Part shown: positions 16,622 through 24,518 of the stretch, piece after piece
Layout of the letters: each line of letters starts with the position of its first letter
How positions within the stretch are numbered: the first letter of the stretch is position 1
Origin: Candidatus Methanomethylophilaceae archaeon
GTDB taxonomy: Archaea > Thermoplasmatota > Thermoplasmata > Methanomassiliicoccales > Methanomethylophilaceae
NCBI GenBank assembly: GCA_017508065.1
Contig: JAFVZR010000165.1
Coordinates: 1 to 47,041, forward strand
DNA: 47,041 nt
Reading direction: 5' to 3'
The notes under the pieces: generated by a model
The model's input: only the letters and a program-made list of their open reading frames with translations
Told to the model about the DNA's origin: nothing
The model's database searches: none
Program-made: the position numbers and the translations under genes

Positions 16622-16907
16622 CGTTATCTTCCTCCTCTCTTGAAACACAGACACCAGCAATCATCGCGGTGAACATGACAATGCCCAACACGAGGATGAC
16701 TGCGCCGTACTTCTCGAACAGAACCTTGTTCAATGCGTTGGGTGCGAGCTCACCGTCGTCTCCGGGGACGAAGGGGATTGCGTTGTCCTGAACTCCCTCA
16801 GAGTAGTCGACTCCGGTTCCGAGGTCTTCCCACTCAGTGAAGATTCCGATCGATGCTACTGCAACGACCATCACAACTGCCAGAAATGCTGCTGCTTTTC
16901 TGTTCAT
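16614..16907 (-). CDS. fpoJ: Fpo complex membrane subunit FpoJ, C-terminal half (split NuoJ)
   Basis: This 97-residue protein starts MNRKAAAFLAV, with one helix near each end (AAAFLAVVMVVAVASIGIF and YGAVILVLGIVMFTAMIAGV) and an acidic tail EEEDNDD. It matches the second half of NuoJ; splitting of fpoJ into two genes is also known in Methanosarcina. The start lies one base after the preceding fpoJ gene's TAA. The soluble loop between helices (about residues 25-60) is acidic. Assignment rests mainly on its position between fpoJ N-terminal and fpoK and on helix pattern. Confidence 0.85.
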   Translation of the reverse strand: MNRKAAAFLAVVMVVAVASIGIFTEWEDLGTGVDYSEGVQDNAIPFVPGDDGELAPNALNKVLFEKYGAVILVLGIVMFTAMIAGVCVSREEEDNDD

Positions 16908-16908
16908 C

Positions 16909-17238
16909 TTACTCGTCCTCCTCTTCAACAATGGTCCTCCTGGTCAGCATGACGCTGAATGCGAAGAGGATGGTGATTGCACCGACATAGACCATCATCT
17001 GGATAACACCTATGACCTCCGCGTTGAGGAAGAAATAGGTAACTGCAACACAGGTGAACACCAATGCAAGATAGAATGCGCTGTGCATAGTCTCTTTCGA
17101 GGTGACGACGAGGATTGCAGATGCGATTGCGATTGCTGCGACTACGACGAAGGCTGCTGCGTCTCCGTTGTTGTAGATTGCAGTGAAAGCATCGCCGATC
17201 CAACCAATTACGTTGTTAACTGCTGCTCCGATATCCAT
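16909..17238 (-). CDS. fpoJ: Fpo complex membrane subunit FpoJ, N-terminal half (split NuoJ)
   Basis: The 109-residue protein contains the typical NuoJ segment: three helices with MHSAFYLALVFTCVAVTYFFL and VIGVIQMMVYVGAITILFAFSVML, the latter including the conserved YVGAI bend. It ends TRRTIVEEEDE, where a full NuoJ would continue to further helices, here supplied by the next gene. It starts one base after fpoI. The first helix (about residues 27-47) begins after a short N-terminus. Confidence 0.92.
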   Translation of the reverse strand: MDIGAAVNNVIGWIGDAFTAIYNNGDAAAFVVVAAIAIASAILVVTSKETMHSAFYLALVFTCVAVTYFFLNAEVIGVIQMMVYVGAITILFAFSVMLTRRTIVEEEDE

Positions 17239-17239
17239 C

Positions 17240-17983
17240 TTACAACACCTCGTTCATCTTGAGCGCATCCTTGGGACAGTCGATGATACAGTTGCTGCAC
17301 GAGATGCAGGTTGCCTCATCGATCTTGGGGCGCTTGATGTCCTTTCCTTTGTCGTTCTGTCCTACGACGACCATCTCGATGGCGTTGACAGGGCAGACCT
17401 TTGCGCACTTCTGACATCCAATGCACTTCTTGTCCTCCAGGACGGGCCTGTCGGTGTTGTAGAATGCAGTGGGCTGGTCAGTGATGCCCTTCGCGAGGTT
17501 GGACATCAGGTGCTCTTCGATGTGTACCTCCATCATGTCGGTGGTGTACTCGAAGTGAAGCCTGCGGGGGTCGTAGATCAGATCGTATCTGTTGAACTCT
17601 GCGAGCTCGTAGTCAGTGGTGGTGGTCATTGCATCAACGGGGCAGTACTCTGCACAGTATCCGCACATCATGCACCTTCCGACGTTAACCTGAGGTCTGA
17701 GGACCATCTTTCCGTCATCGTCGGCGACCTCGACGAGCTCGATACAGGTAGTGGGGCATGCTCTGACACAGATTCCGCATCCGAGACACCTGTCGAACCT
17801 GAGTCCGGGGCGTCCGCGGTAGTTGTCAGGGACCCACTCCTTCTCGTAAGGGTAGAGGATAGTGACAGGCCTGTGGAAGGTGGTCTTGAACATGTGTTTG
17901 AAGACCTTCAGCACGGGCGTGATGATTCCGGTACCCTTGAACTTCTTAGGGTATTTTGAATAATATTCAGTAGGCTGTGCCAT
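17240..17983 (-). CDS. fpoI: Fpo complex ferredoxin-like subunit FpoI with four 4Fe-4S motifs
   Basis: FpoI normally passes electrons through two 4Fe-4S clusters to FpoB. This 247-residue version has four cysteine motifs: C66/69/72-C76 and C104/107/110-C114, matching NuoI, then a second tandem ferredoxin domain C187/190/193-C197 and C226/229/232-C236. An intermediate segment (about 120-180) links the two halves. The extra domain could be a docking or electron-entry module in a complex that has no FpoF. The start at ATG 17983 overlaps the fpoH stop as ATGA. The first two motifs make the family assignment secure; the role of the extra domain is inferred. Confidence 0.94.
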   Translation of the reverse strand: MAQPTEYYSKYPKKFKGTGIITPVLKVFKHMFKTTFHRPVTILYPYEKEWVPDNYRGRPGLRFDRCLGCGICVRACPTTCIELVEVADDDGKMVLRPQVNVGRCMMCGYCAEYCPVDAMTTTTDYELAEFNRYDLIYDPRRLHFEYTTDMMEVHIEEHLMSNLAKGITDQPTAFYNTDRPVLEDKKCIGCQKCAKVCPVNAIEMVVVGQNDKGKDIKRPKIDEATCISCSNCIIDCPKDALKMNEVL

Positions 17984-19215
17984 CAGAACACACCTCCATA
18001 ATCCCAGATCCACTTAATCAGGATGGTGATGACCAGGTTGATGACGGCGAGAGGCATGAGAACCTTCCATCCGACGTTGACGATCTGATCGGTCCTGACA
18101 CGAGGCAGTGCACCCCTTGCAGTAATGAAGAATATGAACACGAAGCAGGTCTTCAGGACGAAGAACAGCTCGGGGAAGTACTGATAGTACCAGTCAAACT
18201 CATTGATGATAGGCATGGACCAACCACCGAGGAACATGATGTTGACAAGTGCACATGCAACGAATCCTCTGAAGTAGTCTCCAAGCATGATGAGACCCCA
18301 CTTCATTCCGGCGTACTCGGTCTGCCATCCCTCGACGAGCTCAGCCTCTGCCTCGGAAAGGTCAAAGGGAACACGCTCGGACTCTGCGATAGCGCAGACG
18401 AGACAGACGAAGAATCCGACGATCTGGGGAACAATGAGCCAGATGTGCTCTTCCTGCCAGGTGATGATGTCACCGATGTTGAAGGATCCAGTCATGTAGA
18501 CGGTTCCAGCAAAGAGGATGAGCATAGGTACTTCGTACGAAATCATAAGTTCTGCCGCACGGAGACCTCCGATAAGCGAATACTTGTTGTTCTGTGCCCA
18601 ACCGGCGCACATGATAAGGAAGGGTGCCAGTGCGAAGAATGCGAAGATCAGCAGGAGACCGGTGTTGTAGTCGACGATGAACCACCTGGGGGACAGGGGA
18701 ATCATACATGCGAGCAGGACAGAGGTTCCGATGACGAGGACAACTCCCCACCAGTAGATCTTCTTATCGATTGCCCTAGGTGCAACGTTCTCTTTCATGA
18801 AGGTCTTAAGACCATCTCCCAGACACTGAAGGTATCCGAGAGGTCCGATCATGGTACCGCGCCTGTCCATCTGCCTTCCGAGGAACTTACGCTCTTGCCA
18901 GATCATCGTCAGGTTGGTGACGAATCCAATAGCGAAGATGACGACGACCATGAGGACGATCGCCATTGCGTTGGTTGCAGTATCGGAAATCAGTGCGAAG
19001 GACACTGCGTTGTTGGGAACAAACAGGTTGATGAGCCATGCGATGAGTCCACCGAGACTCTCCCAAACCTTGACTCCAATATCGTAAGGAAGGTTGTAAA
19101 CGTCATAGGGAGACATTCCAACGATGTCAGAGTACTCGTGACCGTTGAGGCATACAGAACCGCCATCTGCGAGATCGGTGGCCCTGTTAACAATCCATTC
19201 ACGTAATCCGGACAT
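17983..19215 (-). CDS. fpoH: Fpo complex membrane subunit FpoH (NuoH-like)
   Basis: FpoH anchors the peripheral arm and forms part of the quinone or methanophenazine chamber. The 410-residue protein has about eight helices and the family motifs GPLGYLQCLGDGLKTFMKE, AESERVPFDLSEAEAELVEGWQTEYAG and FIFFITARGALPRVRTDQ. ATG 19215 is chosen because an AGGTGAT ribosome site lies a few bases upstream; an in-frame GTG at 19224 falls inside that site. An N-terminal extension of about 60 residues precedes the first clear helix, longer than in many homologues. Confidence 0.95.
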   Translation of the reverse strand: MSGLREWIVNRATDLADGGSVCLNGHEYSDIVGMSPYDVYNLPYDIGVKVWESLGGLIAWLINLFVPNNAVSFALISDTATNAMAIVLMVVVIFAIGFVTNLTMIWQERKFLGRQMDRRGTMIGPLGYLQCLGDGLKTFMKENVAPRAIDKKIYWWGVVLVIGTSVLLACMIPLSPRWFIVDYNTGLLLIFAFFALAPFLIMCAGWAQNNKYSLIGGLRAAELMISYEVPMLILFAGTVYMTGSFNIGDIITWQEEHIWLIVPQIVGFFVCLVCAIAESERVPFDLSEAEAELVEGWQTEYAGMKWGLIMLGDYFRGFVACALVNIMFLGGWSMPIINEFDWYYQYFPELFFVLKTCFVFIFFITARGALPRVRTDQIVNVGWKVLMPLAVINLVITILIKWIWDYGGVF

Positions 19216-19220
19216 CTTAA

Positions 19221-20336
19221 TCACCTGTCAGTCTCTCCGAGACACATATCGATCATTGCCATGACGGTCGGGATATCTGCGAGCCTTACGCCCTGGACCA
19301 TGCGCTTCGAAGCGGAAACGTTGACGAAGACGGGACTGCGGACCTTGAGCCTGTAGGGCCTGTCGGTTCCATCGGAGATGAGGTACATGACACTCTCTCC
19401 ACGGGGGTCCTCTATCCTAGCCATGTGGGTTCCCTCGGGGATTGCCTTGGGGACCTTCAGCCTGTAGGGTGCGGTCTTGGGGATGGACTCGAGCTTCTTC
19501 ATTGCCTGCTTGATGATAGAACAGGACTGGAACATCTCCTCGATCCTGACTCTGAACCTTGCATAGGCATCTCCGTCCTTGTAGACGGGAACGTAGAAGT
19601 CCATGTCTCCGTATGCGTCATAGGGGTCGTCGCGCCTGACATCGTAGTCGACACCGCATCCGCGCATTGCGGGTCCGGTGATACCGAGGTTGGCACACTC
19701 CTCACGGGAGATGTAACCGATTCCCTTGACCCTTCCAACGAAGATGGAAGAATCGTCGGTGAGGTTGACGATATCCCAGAGGGCCTTCTCGAATCTCTCG
19801 ATTCCTCTGAGGCAGTCCCTCTCGAAGTAGTAAGGCATGTCGTTCCTGACTCCTCCGATACGGGGGTAGTTGGTGGTAAGCCTCTGTCCACAGAGCCTGA
19901 CGTTGAGATCGAGCATGAACTCCCTCTCCCTCAGTGCCCACAGGAAAATGGTGAGGTTACCTGCGTCAGTTCCGACTGCTGCGAGCCACATCAGGTGTGA
20001 CTGGATACGACAGATCTCATCTGCTACGACACGAAGGTACTGTGCCCTCTCGGGGACCTCGATGTCGAGTGCCTCTTCTGCAACCTTACAGAACAGGTGT
20101 GACCAGGTCATCGATGCAGAGTAGCAAAGACGGTCGGCCATGGGGATGATCTTCTGGTAATCCCTCTGCTCGCACTCTTTTTCCCATCCGCGGTGAAGAT
20201 ATCCGACTTCGGGTTCAGCATCGGTGACGATCTCTCCGTCGACCTGGGCCCTAAGGGTCCAAAGACCGTGAGAGAACGGGTGCTGGGGACCCATGGTGAG
20301 CCACATCTTGTCCGCGTTCATCTTCTCTTGTGCCAT
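19221..20336 (-). CDS. fpoD: Fpo complex subunit FpoD (NuoD-like, 49-kDa family)
   Basis: The 371-residue protein shows GPQHPFSHGLWTLRAQVDGE near the N-terminus (the family's GPxHP motif), then EVGYLHRGWEK, and ends ADIPTVMAMIDMCLGETDR, matching the conserved C-terminus of the 49-kDa subunit. It contributes the electron acceptor site together with FpoB and FpoH and is related to the large subunits of NiFe hydrogenases, but has none of the four nickel-binding cysteines. The ATG overlaps the fpoC TAA stop. Confidence 0.95.
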   Translation of the reverse strand: MAQEKMNADKMWLTMGPQHPFSHGLWTLRAQVDGEIVTDAEPEVGYLHRGWEKECEQRDYQKIIPMADRLCYSASMTWSHLFCKVAEEALDIEVPERAQYLRVVADEICRIQSHLMWLAAVGTDAGNLTIFLWALREREFMLDLNVRLCGQRLTTNYPRIGGVRNDMPYYFERDCLRGIERFEKALWDIVNLTDDSSIFVGRVKGIGYISREECANLGITGPAMRGCGVDYDVRRDDPYDAYGDMDFYVPVYKDGDAYARFRVRIEEMFQSCSIIKQAMKKLESIPKTAPYRLKVPKAIPEGTHMARIEDPRGESVMYLISDGTDRPYRLKVRSPVFVNVSASKRMVQGVRLADIPTVMAMIDMCLGETDR

Positions 20337-20836
20337 TACTGTGACCCCCTAAGCTTGTAGGACTTCCTGAAGGGGAAGAATTCGTAGCTCTTGGGTGTGA
20401 GCAGCCTCTCCAGCTTGGGGTGGCCGTCGAAAATGATTCCGAAGAGCTCATAGGTCTCCCTCTCGTGCCAGTTGGCACCGCCCCAAACGGGTGCGACGGA
20501 AGCCACGTGGAGATCATCAGCAGGAATGTTGACGACGATCTCAACGGTGATCGAGTTGAAGTAGTTGGTAATGTGGTAAACTACCTGCATGTGGTCGACC
20601 CAGTCAACACCGGTGACCATGGATGCCTGCTCGAAGTTGAGCTTGTCACGAAGGAAGTAGGCGAGATCGAGGATGACCTCCCTGTCAGCGTCCATGAAGA
20701 TCCTTCTCTTCTCGTTGATGGACCTGACGTTCTTCTTGGTGGACTGCCTGAACTTGACCTTGTCACCGAACTTGGATCCGATGAGGGAAATGATGTCGTC
20801 GTAGGACGGACTCTCAATTTTCTGTTCGTCTGCCAT
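20336..20836 (-). CDS. fpoC: Fpo complex subunit FpoC (NuoC-like, 30-kDa family)
   Basis: The 166-residue protein has the 30-kDa family signature WHERETYELFGIIFDGHPKLERLLTP near its C-terminus and a beta-rich N-terminal part. It is a structural subunit of the peripheral arm bound to FpoD. It lies four bases after fpoB and overlaps fpoD; together B, C and D form the core through which electrons pass from FpoI to the acceptor. Confidence 0.94.
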   Translation of the reverse strand: MADEQKIESPSYDDIISLIGSKFGDKVKFRQSTKKNVRSINEKRRIFMDADREVILDLAYFLRDKLNFEQASMVTGVDWVDHMQVVYHITNYFNSITVEIVVNIPADDLHVASVAPVWGGANWHERETYELFGIIFDGHPKLERLLTPKSYEFFPFRKSYKLRGSQ

Positions 20837-20840
20837 GTTA

Positions 20841-21404
20841 TCAGTCCATCATGAAGTTGCCTCTCTTGAAGTAGGCATCAATCTTCTTCTGAAGCAGGAA
20901 GAATCCATCGAGCATCGCATCGGGCTTGATCGGGCATCCGGGGATGTAGACATCCACAGGAACGATCTGATCGAGTCCCTGAACGATGTTGTAGGAGTCG
21001 TACCAGGGTCCACCAGAAATGGCGCACTCTCCCATCGCGACAACCCACTTGGGTGAGGGAATCTGCTCATAAAGACGCCTGATGTCGGGGCGGAGCTTCT
21101 TGGAGATCCATCCGTTGATCAGGAGAATATCGGTCTGCCTGGGCGAAGAACGGTAGATGATACCGACACGCTCTGCGTCGTACCTGGTGTTGGATGCCGC
21201 TGCCATCTCGAGTGCACAGCATGCCAGTCCGAAGTGCAGAGGGTGCATGGAGTTCCTCATAGCCCAAGCCCAGACGGGTCCGGTCAATCTGTCGACCGTC
21301 CTCTTCACACCTGACGACAGCATGTTGTTGATCATTGCTGAAGACCAGGACATGAATTCGTCCGCGCTCATTGCAACTGCGTGGGGATACAGGCTCATAT
21401 CCAT
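20841..21404 (-). CDS. fpoB: Fpo complex iron-sulfur subunit FpoB (NuoB-like)
   Basis: FpoB holds cluster N2, the last electron carrier before the acceptor. The 187-residue protein has all four ligands: the adjacent Cys62-Cys63 in GLACCALEM, Cys127 in GECAISGG and Cys157 in PGCP. The ATG at 21404 has GGAGG seven bases upstream; a second ATG at 21398 overlaps the fpoA stop (ATGA) and is the alternative. Surrounding motifs (SPRQTDILLINGWI, YIPGCPIKPDAMLDGFFLLQ) match the family. Confidence 0.95.
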   Translation of the reverse strand: MDMSLYPHAVAMSADEFMSWSSAMINNMLSSGVKRTVDRLTGPVWAWAMRNSMHPLHFGLACCALEMAAASNTRYDAERVGIIYRSSPRQTDILLINGWISKKLRPDIRRLYEQIPSPKWVVAMGECAISGGPWYDSYNIVQGLDQIVPVDVYIPGCPIKPDAMLDGFFLLQKKIDAYFKRGNFMMD

Positions 21405-21757
21405 ATGGTTTCCTCCTTCTTAAGTGCGTAAGCCACTCCGAGCAGGAGTATACCCAAGAAGACAAGCACGAATACTGTTGCAGTCGTGCTGAGTGCCGAA
21501 TAGGCAACGGCCCACAACGCGAGGAAGGTCGCGACCAGGTCGAAAACGACGAAAATGATTCCGAATGCATAGTACTGGAATCTGAACTGGACGCGTGCGA
21601 CTCCGATCGGTTCTGAACCGCACTCATAGGTATCGTCCTGCCACTGGGATGGCTTCTTAGGTCTGAGGAACCTAGACATCCACCATGCGAGTGGGGCGAA
21701 GCCGAGAGCTAACACTCCCAACGCCGCCAACGGTATATAACTCACAATAAGTGACAT
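21395..21757 (-). CDS. fpoA: Fpo complex membrane subunit FpoA (NuoA-like)
   Basis: The 120-residue protein has three helices and the family motif YECGSEPIGVARVQFRFQYYAFGIIFVVFDLVATFL, with the membrane-edge Asp and Glu typical of NuoA (motif at about residues 44-78). It is the first gene of the operon, directly behind a TATA box, and overlaps fpoB by ten bases. It wraps around FpoH near the acceptor chamber in the assembled complex. Confidence 0.95.
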   Translation of the reverse strand: MSLIVSYIPLAALGVLALGFAPLAWWMSRFLRPKKPSQWQDDTYECGSEPIGVARVQFRFQYYAFGIIFVVFDLVATFLALWAVAYSALSTTATVFVLVFLGILLLGVAYALKKEETIWI

Positions 21758-21781
21758 TGGTCATCCAACATGGGATGTACT

Positions 21782-21789
21782 TATTAAAG
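21782..21789 (-). promoter_or_regulatory. TATA box of the fpo operon
   Basis: CTTTAATA on the minus strand, preceded by an A/C-rich stretch fitting a BRE, is centred about 29 bases before the fpoA ATG. A second A/T box (21811-21820, TTTATTATAT on this strand) lies further upstream and reads as TATA on both strands, so it might serve proC or fpo. Confidence 0.5.
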
Positions 21790-21810
21790 GTTTACGTCGC
21801 GCGCGTTCCT

Positions 21811-21820
21811 ATATAATAAA
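21811..21820. promoter_or_regulatory. A/T box between fpo and proC, possible bidirectional TATA
   Basis: ATATAATAAA is flanked by CCT and GG, resembling BRE plus TATA on the plus strand. It would give proC a leader of about 55 bases. A weaker CTTAAAA at 21857-21863 lies nearer and could give a short leader instead. Confidence 0.4.
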
Positions 21821-21895
21821 GGAAAAGAGGGTGCTGGCTACCCGATTTCCGAAGACCTTAAAACACATCGACCTGATGCTCCGTAGGGCATCGAA

Positions 21896-22705
21896 ATGGT
21901 CTACAAAATTGGATTCATCGGTACAGGGAAGATGGCATCCGCCATCATCAAAGGGATCGTCGATAAGGGATTCTGCGCTAAGGACGAGATCATCGCGAGC
22001 AATCCTCGCGAGAGTTCCAGGAAGAGGGCTGAGGCCGAACTAGGTATCACCGTCGTCACATCGAACGCCGAGGTCGTAAGCTCTGCAGAGGTCGTCGTAC
22101 TGTCCGTGAAACCCCAACAGATCCCAGGCGTTTTCTCCTCGGAAAAACTGGAATTCGGTCCATCTCACACCCTCGTCAGCATCGCTGCAGGCGTGACCAT
22201 CGAGACACTCAAAAATTATGTGCCAGATAGTAAAATTATTAGGGTTATGCCTAACATTTGCAGTACGAATTTCGTAGGAACGGCTTGTTTTTCGTATTCC
22301 GAAAACTGCTCCGAAAACGACGTTAATACCGTAAGATCCATCTTCGAATCCATCGGGATCTGTATCGAAGTAAAGGAGAAGGACATCGATGCTGTGACTG
22401 GAATATCAGGCAGTTCGCCAGCTTTCATGTTCATGATCCTCGATGCCATGGCCGATGCTGGTGTGCTCCTCGGATTGCCCAAGGACCTCTCACTCAAATT
22501 CGCTGCACAGACGATGATGGGCTCCGCCATCACACTGATGGAGTCCGGCAAACATCCCGGCGAACTCAAGGACATGGTTTGTTCTCCCGGCGGCTCCACG
22601 ATCGAGGGTGTCAAGGTCCTCGAGGAATACGGGGTCAGGTCAGCGTTCATCTCCGCCATACAGGCATGTGCGGAGAAGAACAAGGAATTGGGAAGGAAGG
22701 GCTGA
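21896..22705 (+). CDS. proC: Pyrroline-5-carboxylate reductase
   Basis: ProC reduces pyrroline-5-carboxylate to proline with NAD(P)H. The 269-residue protein starts with the Rossmann motif GFIGTGKMASAIIKG (6-20) and has LSVKPQ, IRVMPNI and the family signature near the C-terminus: PGELKDMVCSPGGSTIEG. Length matches bacterial and archaeal enzymes. It is a single gene, divergent from the fpo operon and convergent with the B12/radical SAM gene, and completes the pathway begun by proA and proB about 17 kb away. Confidence 0.96.
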   Translation: MVYKIGFIGTGKMASAIIKGIVDKGFCAKDEIIASNPRESSRKRAEAELGITVVTSNAEVVSSAEVVVLSVKPQQIPGVFSSEKLEFGPSHTLVSIAAGVTIETLKNYVPDSKIIRVMPNICSTNFVGTACFSYSENCSENDVNTVRSIFESIGICIEVKEKDIDAVTGISGSSPAFMFMILDAMADAGVLLGLPKDLSLKFAAQTMMGSAITLMESGKHPGELKDMVCSPGGSTIEGVKVLEEYGVRSAFISAIQACAEKNKELGRKG

Positions 22706-22711
22706 GCCCCC

Positions 22712-22758
22712 TATATTATTATTCTATAATAGAAGATTAAGGGGTTTGGAGGAAGAAC
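22712..22758. terminator. A/T-rich convergent spacer between proC and the B12/radical SAM gene
   Basis: The short spacer holds a TATTATTATT run and a small TCTATAATAGA palindrome between CCCC and GGGG blocks. It can end plus-strand transcription in a weak hairpin with A/T-rich flanks. Evidence is only positional. Confidence 0.3.
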
Positions 22759-22759
22759 C

Positions 22760-24508
22760 TCACATAACGGGGTTCTTCTTCCTTCTCTCGAAGGGCCATG
22801 AGTGCTTGACGAGACCCATGACGACCCTGGGAGCGTTGGACCATATAGAGCCAGCATCCCAATCGAGGTCCTTCTTGTTGCAGACGGTGGAGGCCATCAT
22901 CCTCTCACCCTCTTCCTTAATGTCCCAGAGCTTCGCAGTACGAGTGCTCTCGTCCTTGATGAGGAGGATGTCGTCGATGCGGTGCAGGAGGTCTCTGGCT
23001 ATGTTGGTCCTCTCCACACGCTCGTCATAGGCTTCCTGAGTGGTGCGTCCACACTCGAGTTCGATATGTGCCAGCTCGAGTGCTGCATCGTAGGAGACGT
23101 CTGCGATCATATCCCTGGTCATCCACTTGGTCTCGTAGGACAGGACATGTTTCCAAGAGGGATTCTCCAAGAGTGCCCTGTGCTCATCGAGCGTCCTTGC
23201 GAAGAACTTGTATCCGAACCTCTCTGGCTCTTCGAATGCCCTGCTTCCGGGATCGACGAATGGTGCGAAGGGTGCGGTGTAGACGTAGAGCTTGTCGTCC
23301 TTTCCAACGGCGTTCCAGAGGTTCCTCGCCTCACGTGAACTGTTCATAGCGGACTCGACAGTCTGCTCTGGAAGTCCGGTCATGTAGAAAACATCGAATC
23401 TGGCACATCCATTTGCGAACGCAGAAGTGAGGGTCTTCTCGACGGACTTGTTATCGTAGTTCTTACCCATGGCCATCCTTACGAGCTCATCACTGGAGTC
23501 AGGAGAGATCTCCATAGAGTACTCTCCGAATCCGTGCTGGAGCTGTGAGAAGAACTCCTCGTTTCCGGGAGCGAAGAGCTCGAAGGCAACATGGTTCTTG
23601 ATACCTTCTTTCCTTGCTGCCTTGACCATGCGCTCGACATAGTCCTTTCCTCCCTGACGGGGATCCCCGATGACGAAGATAGGCGTATCCAGATAGTCCT
23701 GGATGATGGACATGTCCTCTACGAGCTTCTCAGGACTTCTGAAAGCAGCATGATTCCTGCACAGGAGCCTCTTGTTCGCTGCATGGGATCCACCGCACTC
23801 AGCACAGTTGAGGTTACATCCACGGACGGTGAAGACGGAGGTCAACGGGAGCTTGTCCCAGTCCAACCAAGGGAGTGCCCCTTTGATGTCCCTGTTCCTG
23901 AGAGTACATTTGATCATCGTTCCGTAATCGAACATACACCAGTCGAGATCCTCGGGGATGTTGGTGATGGGGTTGACATGAACCTTTCCGTTCTTGTCCT
24001 TCCAGGTGAGGTTGGGGACGTCCTCCAGGTTTCCTCCGTCACAAAGCACCTGCATGAGCTTGACGTGTGGAAGCTCGGTGGAGTCACCGCGCATGACCAT
24101 ATCGATGTAGGGCCTCTGGATCAGATCCTCGTAGAAGTATGAGGAGGAGAATCCTCCGAACTCGACTATTGCATCAGGATGGTACTTCTTGACTATCTTA
24201 GCGATCTCGATGGCACCGTGACAGTGGGGCATCCAGTGAAGATCGATGGCGTACACCTTGGCATGGAGCTTCTGGATGACACGCTCTACGTCGAGCTTCT
24301 TGTTCTGGAGCATCTGAACCGCAAGGTTGACGATCCTCGTCTTGAATCCTGCAGCCTCGAGGTGAGAGGACATGGTCATGAATCCGATAGGGTACATCTC
24401 GAACACAGGGGACGAGGGGACCACATCACTGACCGGTCCGTAGAAGATCGGTTTCTTCCTGAAATCGTACACAGTTGGTGCGTGTATGAATACAATATCT
24501 GTTGCCAT
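22760..24508 (-). CDS. B12-binding domain/radical SAM protein (Ta0216-like family)
   Basis: The 582-residue form starts MATDIVFIHAP with GGTGAAAAA just upstream. The N-terminal third resembles a cobalamin-binding Rossmann domain (PIGFMTMSSHLEAAGFKTRIVNL), and a radical SAM core begins with the cluster motif CNLNCAEC. Additional cysteines (GGSH...LLCRN) follow. The pattern resembles a family described from Thermoplasma (Ta0216). Such enzymes perform radical methylations or rearrangements at unreactive carbons; the substrate here is unknown. It is the last gene of an operon after uppS and marker 11, which hints at, but does not prove, a lipid or coenzyme modification. Confidence 0.85.
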   Translation of the reverse strand: MATDIVFIHAPTVYDFRKKPIFYGPVSDVVPSSPVFEMYPIGFMTMSSHLEAAGFKTRIVNLAVQMLQNKKLDVERVIQKLHAKVYAIDLHWMPHCHGAIEIAKIVKKYHPDAIVEFGGFSSSYFYEDLIQRPYIDMVMRGDSTELPHVKLMQVLCDGGNLEDVPNLTWKDKNGKVHVNPITNIPEDLDWCMFDYGTMIKCTLRNRDIKGALPWLDWDKLPLTSVFTVRGCNLNCAECGGSHAANKRLLCRNHAAFRSPEKLVEDMSIIQDYLDTPIFVIGDPRQGGKDYVERMVKAARKEGIKNHVAFELFAPGNEEFFSQLQHGFGEYSMEISPDSSDELVRMAMGKNYDNKSVEKTLTSAFANGCARFDVFYMTGLPEQTVESAMNSSREARNLWNAVGKDDKLYVYTAPFAPFVDPGSRAFEEPERFGYKFFARTLDEHRALLENPSWKHVLSYETKWMTRDMIADVSYDAALELAHIELECGRTTQEAYDERVERTNIARDLLHRIDDILLIKDESTRTAKLWDIKEEGERMMASTVCNKKDLDWDAGSIWSNAPRVVMGLVKHSWPFERRKKNPVM

Positions 24509-24518
24509 TTTTTCACCT

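Noticed and set aside
21831-22043. 70-residue frame at the start of proC
   Set aside because: It overlaps proC in another frame, has no recognisable motif and no ribosome site of its own.
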